Source: Natronomonas sp. (GTDB lineage: Archaea > Halobacteriota > Halobacteria > Halobacteriales > Haloarculaceae). From it: 11,136 nucleotides of DNA. Positions 6,266 through 11,136 of this stretch are shown in pieces. The stretch lies in assembly GCA_007135435.1 (NCBI GenBank), contig SLIW01000517.1, forward strand, positions 1 to 11,136, in the 5' to 3' direction. Positions within the stretch are counted from its first letter, which is position 1. Each line of letters opens with the position of its first letter. A program made the translations under genes and the position numbers. The notes under the pieces are model-generated. The model was not told the origin of the DNA, did not search any database, and saw nothing but the letters and a program-made list of their open reading frames with translations.

Positions 6266-7015
6266 CTACTCCGAGACCGTCTCCAGGACGACCTCCAGGG
6301 CACGGCGCTGGGTCTCGAGCGGTAGGCTCGGCGGAACTTCCCCGCCGCGGTGGGCGTTCCCCGCGGCGGCCTCCGACGCGGCCATCTTCGGGGTGTAGGG
6401 GAGGTGGACGAACCCGGCCGGCACACCCACGGGAGCCTGGCTGCCGGCGTCGGCATCGCCGCCGTCACCGCCGGCGTCGGCATCGCCGCCGTCACCGCCG
6501 GCGCCGTCATCGCCGCCATCACCGCCGGCGCGGGATTGCTCCCCGGCTCGCCCCTCTAGCAGCCCCAGCGTGACGTAGGTGAGGTGGTTGCAGAGGTGGG
6601 TCCCGGCGGTGTTCGACAGCCGGGCGGGGATGCCGTCTTCGAGCAGTGACTCGACGCACTCGCCGACCGGCAGGGTGGCGAACCGGGCGTCGGGACCGCC
6701 CTCGTCGATTGGTTGGGCCTCGGGTTCGTTCTCGGCGTTGTCGGGGACCGTGATCGTGTCGTCGACGTTGATGGCGATCCGTTCGAGGCAGACGGCCGTC
6801 CGTTCGGGGGCCAGCCCCGTCATCACGACGGCGTCCGGGTCGTACTCGTCCAGGAGCGACTCCATCTCGGACTCGGCCTCGCCGAAGACGACCGGCAGGA
6901 CGCGGCCGACGACCGCGGTCCCTCCGACGCGACGGCCGTCGAAGGTCTCTGCCAGTGTCGCGCTGGGGTTGCGCTCGTGGTCGTCGAACGGCTCGTAACC
7001 GGTGACCAGGTACAT
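6266..7015 (-). CDS. pcp: Pyroglutamyl-peptidase I (peptidase C15) with Gly/Asp repeat insertion
   Basis: This is a cysteine peptidase of family C15 that removes N-terminal pyroglutamate from peptides in the cytoplasm. MYLVTGYEPFDDHERNPS is the family N-terminus. The catalytic residues are Glu78 in CLERIAIN, Cys142 in SNTAGTHLCNHLTY and His204 in GFVHLPYTP. At 249 residues it is about 35 longer than typical bacterial enzymes (~215). The extra length sits between Cys142 and His204: 62 residues apart, against 24 in the Bacillus enzyme. That insertion (about 157-194) is almost only Gly, Asp and Ala, built on a nine-residue repeat GGDGGDADA. The core motifs are intact, so activity is likely, with the insertion as a flexible surface loop. 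TTTAA-type TATA spacing supports the ATG at 7015. The gene converges on the M20 gene with 77 bp between stops. Confidence 0.88.
   Translation of the reverse strand: MYLVTGYEPFDDHERNPSATLAETFDGRRVGGTAVVGRVLPVVFGEAESEMESLLDEYDPDAVVMTGLAPERTAVCLERIAINVDDTITVPDNAENEPEAQPIDEGGPDARFATLPVGECVESLLEDGIPARLSNTAGTHLCNHLTYVTLGLLEGRAGEQSRAGGDGGDDGAGGDGGDADAGGDGGDADAGSQAPVGVPAGFVHLPYTPKMAASEAAAGNAHRGGEVPPSLPLETQRRALEVVLETVSE
6443..6523. repeat. 27-bp tandem repeat inside the pcp gene
   Basis: Three in-frame 27-bp units occupy 6443-6469, 6470-6496 and 6497-6523. The first two are identical and the third is divergent. Each encodes nine residues on the minus strand (GGDGGDADA, GGDGGDADA, GGDGGDDGA). The unit length is a multiple of three, so copy-number change would lengthen or shorten the loop without breaking the frame. 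Confidence 0.9.
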
Positions 7016-7037
7016 GCGGGGGAGACGGGGGCCACCG

Positions 7038-7045
7038 GTTTAATT
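7038..7045 (-). promoter_or_regulatory. TATA-like promoter of pcp
   Basis: On the minus strand aattaaac is centred near 7042, 27 bp before the ATG at 7015. This is the spacing of a leaderless haloarchaeal transcript and supports that start. Confidence 0.6.
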
Positions 7046-7310
7046 CCGAGCGTCGGTCGGCGGGGATAGTTACTCTACCCGTCCCCGAAGCGTCCTCTCA
7101 TGATGCTGGTCGTGCGCGGCTCCCGGTTCGCCACAGCGACCCGGCACGGATCGACGGGGGACGCAGGGCCGGTGTCCTCACGCCGTGCACCGCTGAGCTG
7201 GTCGCGTCGAGGGGCCGTATGGTCTCCCACCTCACCGGTACTGACAGGCATTCACCGGGTGGTTTGCGGGTAAAGGTGCCGTTTCCCGGCGCAAGTCGGC
7301 TAATTGTCAC

Positions 7311-7318
7311 CTATAACA
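7311..7318 (+). promoter_or_regulatory. TATA-like promoter of the Tat-exported protein gene
   Basis: The box ctataaca is centred about 32 bp before the ATG at 7346. This implies a transcript with a leader of only a few bases and supports 7346 over the upstream in-frame ATG at 7304, which lies before the box. Confidence 0.55.
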
Positions 7319-7345
7319 AACTGCGACCCCCACAAGCCCCCGTCC

Positions 7346-8236
7346 ATGGCTCGAGAGCCGTCGAAGACGAGAGAGCTGGAGTCGACAGGAGCGCAGTCAC
7401 CTTCTTCAGGAACGCCTTCCCAACCACCATCTCACGGTCATCAGGGGCGGTCGGCGATATCGCCGCGTCGACGGACCGTCCTCCGCACGCTCGGCGCCGC
7501 TACCTGCGGCGGGCTGCTCGCCACGGCGGGACAGACCGTCGGCGCCCAGGTCCAGGAGGACACCGGTGCGTTCTCACTTTATCAGGGTGACGCGTGCGTC
7601 ACCATCGAACCACTCCGCGGTGACGAGCCGGTCGAGGAGCTCTACGACTACCACTACCCCATGGAGCGCTTCGAGGGGCCGCCGGGCTCGGACGGGACCT
7701 CCTACAGCTCCGAGGGCACCGTCGACCTCCAGGAGGAGGACACCAGCATCCTGTTCCTCTACGAGGGGCCCGACGGACTGAGCCTCGTCGTCGTTCACGG
7801 CCGGTACGACGATGAGGCTCCCAGGGACGTGGTCGAACAGGCACCGAAGCGGACGGTGAGCTTCGCGCTGGCCGGCCTGCCAGACGATGGACGGTGGGTC
7901 GTCGCGGACGACTACTACTTCCACCCGGACCGCGAGCGGGCGAACCCGGCGTGGGACGTCTGGAACGTCGACGACGAGCCCCAGACCATCCACTGGGTGT
8001 TCCGCCAGGGGCGGACGGACGGTGGGGCGTTCCGGGGACTCGAGGAGGACGGCGAGCTCGAGGTCGCCATCGCCCCGGCGTTCAACGAGTCGGCTGCGCT
8101 CGCCGACGAGCACGACTTCGAGGACCTGGAGGCCTGGGAGGCACTCTCGGGCGACCTCGAGGACCCGGATCGGATCACCCTCGACATGGAGGAGCTCCTG
8201 ACGCTCCAGGCTGGGAGCTGTCCCGACGAGGACTGA
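7346..8236 (+). CDS. Tat-exported protein of unknown function
   Basis: I do not recognise the family. The 296-residue protein has an unusually long polar N-region (about 40 residues, rich in Ser, Pro, Gln and His). It is followed by a twin-arginine signal: SPRRRTVLRTLGAATCGG, with the arginines at 41-43 and a hydrophobic run to about 66, and a possible cleavage near VGAQ. Cys54 is inside the hydrophobic run without a proper lipobox, so a lipoprotein is unlikely. The mature part is acidic and probably beta-rich, with aromatic strands such as TSILFLYEGPDGLSLVVVHGRY and WDVWNVDDEPQTIHWVFRQGRTDGGAFRG. It has two cysteines, near the N-end (DACVTIEP) and at the C-end (AGSCPDED), which may pair. No transmembrane anchor follows the signal, so it is likely secreted. 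The start is set by the TATA spacing. Confidence 0.75.
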   Translation: MAREPSKTRELESTGAQSPSSGTPSQPPSHGHQGRSAISPRRRTVLRTLGAATCGGLLATAGQTVGAQVQEDTGAFSLYQGDACVTIEPLRGDEPVEELYDYHYPMERFEGPPGSDGTSYSSEGTVDLQEEDTSILFLYEGPDGLSLVVVHGRYDDEAPRDVVEQAPKRTVSFALAGLPDDGRWVVADDYYFHPDRERANPAWDVWNVDDEPQTIHWVFRQGRTDGGAFRGLEEDGELEVAIAPAFNESAALADEHDFEDLEAWEALSGDLEDPDRITLDMEELLTLQAGSCPDED

Positions 8237-8355
8237 GCTCGACTGGAGACGAGGACGCTACCGTCACGGACCCTGCCACGTCGGTGCCCGTGAGAGCATA
8301 CGGAAGACGACCGACCTCTTTCGGGGACGAGACCCGCGGCCGGGGTCGTGACACA

Positions 8356-8397
8356 CCTCCACGGCACCGGGACGACCCTCCGCGGCACCGGGACGAC
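8356..8397. repeat. 21-bp tandem duplication
   Basis: Two adjacent 21-bp copies (8356-8376 and 8377-8397) share cggcaccgggacgac and differ at one base. A partial third piece, cggcacgacc, follows. The repeat lies about 145 bp before the methyltransferase start. Confidence 0.8.
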
Positions 8398-8511
8398 CGG
8401 CACGACCATCTAGCGCTCCAGGACGATGATGGAGGAAGGCAGCTGCCTCGTGATTCAGGTCGTACGACCCGGAACGATCGGAGGACGAGTGGCCACCGTC
8501 CGACGGACGCG

Positions 8512-8519
8512 TTTTTATT
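8512..8519 (+). promoter_or_regulatory. TATA-like promoter of the O-methyltransferase gene
   Basis: The box tttttatt is centred 27 bp before the ATG at 8543, the strongest promoter match in the window. It predicts a leaderless transcript and settles the start against the upstream in-frame ATG at 8426. Confidence 0.65.
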
Positions 8520-8542
8520 GCCCCCGGCGACGATGCCGGGGT

Positions 8543-9199
8543 ATGACCGTCCCGGACGACGTCGAGACGTTCGCCGCGACCGTCGGCCCGCAGCCCGACG
8601 AGGTGCTCGAGGAGATGGCCGACCGGGCCGAGGAGACCGGCTTCCCGACGGTCGGTCCCGCCGTCGGCGGGTGGCTCCAGCAGCTCGCCGGGCTCGTCGA
8701 CGCCCGGCGCGTCTTCGAGTTCGGTTCGGGGTTCGGCTACTCGGCGTACTGGTTCGCCCGCGGGCTGCCCGCCGACGGCGAGGTGATCCTCACGGAGATC
8801 GACGCCGACGAGCTGGCGGACGCCCGCGAGTACCTGGCCCGTGGCGGCCTCGACGACCGGGCCCGGTTCGAACACGGCGACGCCATCGAGACCGTCGACG
8901 ACTACGCGGGCCCCTTCGAGGTGGTGCTGATCGACAACGAGAAGGAGCGCTACGTGGAGGCCTTCGAGGCCGTCCGTGCGAAGGTCCCCGTCGGCGGGCT
9001 CGTCGTCGCCGACAACATGACCGCCGGGCCGTTCGAGTTCACCGCGATCCACCGGGTGGTCGTCGGCGGCGAGGCGAGCGACGACGAGACGGTCCAGGGG
9101 ATCGCTGACTACCTGGCAGCCGTCCGGACCGACGAGGCGTTCGAGACGACGCTGCTGCCGCTGGGGGAGGGCCTCGCGGTGAGCCGTCGGGTGGCGTAA
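8543..9199 (+). CDS. SAM-dependent O-methyltransferase (class I, COMT/family 3 type)
   Basis: This 218-residue cytoplasmic methyltransferase resembles the cation-dependent catechol/caffeoyl-CoA O-methyltransferase family. SAM-binding motif I is FEFGSGFGYSAYW (residues 58-70). Glu85 in LTEID would bind the ribose. Metal and substrate residues appear as Asp131 in VLIDNEKERY and Asp157-Asn158 in GGLVVADNM. The N-terminal helical region includes the usual TVGPAVGGWLQQLAGL, where the family often has a P-x-vG-x-f pattern. LIDNEK replaces the more common DADK, and the metal-coordinating set looks complete. Length fits. The methyl acceptor is not deducible: family members act on catechols, flavonoids, tRNA or small phenolics. 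The gene has its own promoter and is 115 bp upstream of the acyl-CoA ligase on the same strand. Confidence 0.85.
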   Translation: MTVPDDVETFAATVGPQPDEVLEEMADRAEETGFPTVGPAVGGWLQQLAGLVDARRVFEFGSGFGYSAYWFARGLPADGEVILTEIDADELADAREYLARGGLDDRARFEHGDAIETVDDYAGPFEVVLIDNEKERYVEAFEAVRAKVPVGGLVVADNMTAGPFEFTAIHRVVVGGEASDDETVQGIADYLAAVRTDEAFETTLLPLGEGLAVSRRVA

Positions 9200-9227
9200 G
9201 CACCGGTACGACCGAGCGTTTCGGCCT

Positions 9228-9236
9228 CATATATAA
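9228..9236 (+). promoter_or_regulatory. TATA-like promoter of the acyl-CoA ligase gene
   Basis: The box catatataa is centred near 9232 and predicts a transcript start near 9259. That matches the in-frame ATG at 9261 for leaderless translation, or gives a leader of about 55 bases to the conserved start at 9315. Confidence 0.55.
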
Positions 9237-9314
9237 TCATTTCTCCGCAGGACCGGCGGGATGGCGTGCAGTTCCGTGGCAAGAATGAAGTTGCGGTTCT
9301 TCGTATATCCGTCC

Positions 9315-10967
9315 ATGCCAGGAGGAACCGACCAGACCCTGCGACCGTTCCTGTGGCGTGCGGCGAACCTCTATCCGGACACGGAGATCGTCTCGCGCAC
9401 CCACCAGGGGATCGACCGGTACACCTACGCCGACTACGACGACCGGACCGCCCAGCTGGCGAACGCCCTCGACGAGCACGGCATCGTGGAGGGCGACCGG
9501 GTCGCGACCTTCTGCTGGAACCACCACCGGCACTTCGAGACCTACTTCGCGGTGCCGACCATCGGAGCGCAGCTCCACACCATCAACCCGCTGCTGCCCG
9601 ACGAGCACATCCAGTACATCGTCGACAACGCGGAGGACCAGCTGATCTTCGTCGACCCGTCGCTGGAGCCGAAGCTGGCGAGCGCCGCGGCCGACGCCCC
9701 CGAGTTCGAGGGCGTCGACTTCGTGATCATGGGCGACGCGGAGGGCGAGCACCTCGACGCCACGCCCTACGAGTCGTTCATCGACGGCCAGCCGACCGAC
9801 TACGACTGGCCGGTCCTCGACGAGGACCAGCCCGCGGGCATGTGCTACACCTCCGGCACGACGGGGAACCCGAAGGGCGTCGAGTACACCCACAAGATGC
9901 TGTGGAGCCACACGATGGCGACGCTGACGCCCCAGGGCATCCCCATGGACGACGACGACGTCGTCATGCCGGTCGTGCCGATGTTCCACGTCAACGCCTG
10001 GGGGATGCCGTTCACCGCGACGGCGGGGGGCGCCAAGCACGTCTACCCCGGCCCGTCGCCCGACCCGGCGGACATCGCGGGCCTCATCGAGGACGAGGGC
10101 GTCACCATCACCGCCGGCGTCCCGACCGTCTGGCTCGGGCTGATGGACTACATGGAGGACCACGACGTGGACCTCTCGACGCTCGACCGCGTCATCGTCG
10201 GCGGCTCCGCCGCCCCGGAGGCGATGATCCGGTGGTTCGACGACCACGACGTCGAGCTCCTGCACGCCTGGGGCATGACCGAGATGTCGCCGATCGGCTC
10301 CGTCGCCCACCTCAAGCACGACATCGCCGGCGCCGACTACGACACCCAGATCGACCACCGCAGCAAGCAGGGGCTGATGGTGCCCGGCCTCGAGTTCCGG
10401 GTGATCGACGACGACGGCGAGGAGGTCGCCTGGAACGGCGAGGACTTCGGCGAGCTGTGGGTCCGCGGCCCCTGGGTCACCACCGAGTACTTCATGCGCC
10501 CCGAGGCCACCGAGGAGGACTTCGAGGACGGCTGGCTGAAGACCGGCGACGTCGTCACGGTCGACGAGGAGGGCTACATCAAGATCGTCGACCGCGAGAA
10601 GGACGTGATCAAGTCCGGCGGCGAGTGGATCTCGTCGGTCGAGCTCGAGAACGCCATCATGGCCCACGACGACGTCGCCGAGGCGGCCGTCGTGGGCGTC
10701 CCCCACGAGAAGTGGCAGGAGCGGCCCGTCGCGTTCGTCGTCCCCGGCGAGGGGGCGGACGAGGATGCGCTCCGCGAGGGGATCATGGACATGCTCCGCG
10801 AGGACTACCCGAAGTGGTGGCTCCCCGACTCCATCGAGTACATCGACGAGATCCCCAAGACCGCGACGGGCAAGTTCTCGAAGAAGGACATCCGTGACGA
10901 GTACAGCGACCAGTCGCTTGTCGAGGGGAGCGTCCCCGAAGAGGCCGCCCCGGAGAGCGACGACTAA
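9315..10967 (+). CDS. AMP-forming medium/long-chain acyl-CoA ligase
   Basis: This 550-residue enzyme of the adenylate-forming (ANL) superfamily activates a carboxylic acid, probably a medium or long fatty acid, to acyl-CoA at the cost of ATP. The opening [20 protein letters not shown] and the block [21 protein letters not shown] resemble the AlkK-like ligases. Core motifs are visible: P-loop [11 protein letters not shown] (178-188), HAWGMTE (317-323), adenylate-binding LKTGD (408-412), hinge block [18 protein letters not shown] (423-440) and catalytic Lys520 in KTATGKFSK. The enzyme is intact. The conserved N-terminus begins [10 protein letters not shown] at 9315. An in-frame ATG at 9261 fits the TATA spacing and would add 18 residues. 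The exact acid chain cannot be told. No beta-oxidation gene is adjacent. Confidence 0.92.
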   Translation: MPGGTDQTLRPFLWRAANLYPDTEIVSRTHQGIDRYTYADYDDRTAQLANALDEHGIVEGDRVATFCWNHHRHFETYFAVPTIGAQLHTINPLLPDEHIQYIVDNAEDQLIFVDPSLEPKLASAAADAPEFEGVDFVIMGDAEGEHLDATPYESFIDGQPTDYDWPVLDEDQPAGMCYTSGTTGNPKGVEYTHKMLWSHTMATLTPQGIPMDDDDVVMPVVPMFHVNAWGMPFTATAGGAKHVYPGPSPDPADIAGLIEDEGVTITAGVPTVWLGLMDYMEDHDVDLSTLDRVIVGGSAAPEAMIRWFDDHDVELLHAWGMTEMSPIGSVAHLKHDIAGADYDTQIDHRSKQGLMVPGLEFRVIDDDGEEVAWNGEDFGELWVRGPWVTTEYFMRPEATEEDFEDGWLKTGDVVTVDEEGYIKIVDREKDVIKSGGEWISSVELENAIMAHDDVAEAAVVGVPHEKWQERPVAFVVPGEGADEDALREGIMDMLREDYPKWWLPDSIEYIDEIPKTATGKFSKKDIRDEYSDQSLVEGSVPEEAAPESDD

Positions 10968-10974
10968 GACCCAC

Positions 10975-10979
10975 TTTTT
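10975..10979 (+). terminator. T-tract terminator after the acyl-CoA ligase
   Basis: Five consecutive T residues follow the stop codon by seven bases, the T-tract type of archaeal transcription terminator. A 7-bp inverted repeat lies just downstream, gttcggc (10993-10999) with gccgaac (11010-11016). Confidence 0.45.
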
Positions 10980-11076
10980 GCACGCTTCGGCGGTTCGGCG
11001 CGTGAACGGGCCGAACACGCCTACGCGGCAAAAACATGGGGAAAATAGCGCGTGCTCTGCGTGGCGGCTTGAGTGG

Positions 11077-11136
11077 TCAGCGTAACTTTTGCACATCTGG
11101 GAGGAACTTTTCGATCCAGCTGTTTGCGAATCCAAG
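11077..11136 (-). CDS. C-terminal tail of an unidentified minus-strand frame, cut by window
   Basis: The minus strand reads LGFANSWIEKFLPDVQKLR and a TGA stop at 11077, open to the right edge. Its codons (gga, gca, gat, caa, tta) are less GC-rich than those of the neighbouring genes. Sequence like this near the end of a gene could belong to an insertion-sequence transposase or another acquired gene, but 19 residues cannot identify it. It may also be chance. Confidence 0.3.
   Translation of the reverse strand, partial: LGFANSWIEKFLPDVQKLR

Larger units (their letters stand above)
7016..7345. other. 330-bp divergent intergenic region between pcp and the Tat protein gene
   Basis: The region contains the TATA-like boxes of both flanking genes at its two ends. 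I see no tRNA, no strong repeat and no convincing gene inside. A 57-codon plus-strand frame (7100-7273) is Arg-rich and unlike the acidic neighbours, so it is not called. The middle (about 7080-7300) is otherwise unexplained. Confidence 0.6.
8237..8542. other. 306-bp intergenic region before the methyltransferase gene
   Basis: This stretch holds a 21-bp tandem duplication (8356-8397) and, at its right end, the methyltransferase promoter. I see no gene, RNA or terminator T-tract in it. The open frames crossing it are Arg- and Pro-rich shadows of the flanking genes. Confidence 0.6.

Noticed and set aside
4938..7015. Nitrogen-salvage operon of M20 amidohydrolase and pyroglutamyl-peptidase
   Set aside because: The two genes are convergent and cannot share a transcript. 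A functional link is only thematic.
7100..7273. 57-codon plus-strand frame in the pcp/Tat-protein gap
   Set aside because: Arg-rich and basic, unlike the acidic haloarchaeal proteins around it, with no recognisable domain and no convincing promoter box.
9237..11135. Long minus-strand open frame of 632 codons opposite the acyl-CoA ligase
   Set aside because: It mirrors the high-GC coding strand of a clear enzyme gene and is made of repetitive Val, Asp, Leu, His and Arg with no motif. It is a typical antisense shadow.

Overview
The window is high-GC haloarchaeal chromosome (class Halobacteria). The proteins are rich in Asp and Glu and poor in Lys. One gene encodes the archaeal RNA polymerase subunit Rpo11/RpoL, Tat signal peptides occur on secreted proteins, and several TATA-like boxes lie about 27 bp before an ATG, the spacing expected for leaderless archaeal transcripts. 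No rRNA, tRNA, CRISPR array or complete insertion sequence is visible.

Left part (1-2915): a short-chain dehydrogenase cut by the left edge (minus) diverges from rpoL (plus). The gap between them holds a striking 17-bp tandem array whose unit resembles the dehydrogenase promoter. rpoL converges on hisF (minus, histidine/purine pathway). hisF diverges from a thioredoxin-fold redoxin (plus), with a 24-bp tandem duplication between them.

Middle (2916-6188): a Tat-exported seven-bladed beta-propeller (minus) lies in a segment of clearly lower GC, about 45-50% in hand-counted lines against up to 80% nearby. This suggests transfer. Behind it is a small two-helix membrane protein (minus), divergent from an M20-family N-carbamoyl/allantoate amidohydrolase (plus).

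Right part (6189-11136): a pyroglutamyl-peptidase I (minus) carries an unusual Gly/Asp-rich repeat insertion. It diverges from a Tat-exported protein of unknown function (plus). Next come a class-I SAM O-methyltransferase (plus) and an AMP-forming medium/long-chain acyl-CoA ligase (plus). The last 57 bases encode the tail of an unidentified minus-strand reading frame.

Most genes look like single-gene transcription units with their own promoters, and I see no multi-gene pathway operon. Two enzymes (M20 amidohydrolase and pyroglutamyl-peptidase) plausibly serve nitrogen salvage from modified amino acids and peptides, but they are convergent, not an operon. No recognisable defence, secretion or biosynthetic system stands out. 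The most interesting signals are the promoter-like tandem array, the repeat-bearing peptidase and the low-GC histidine-bearing propeller.
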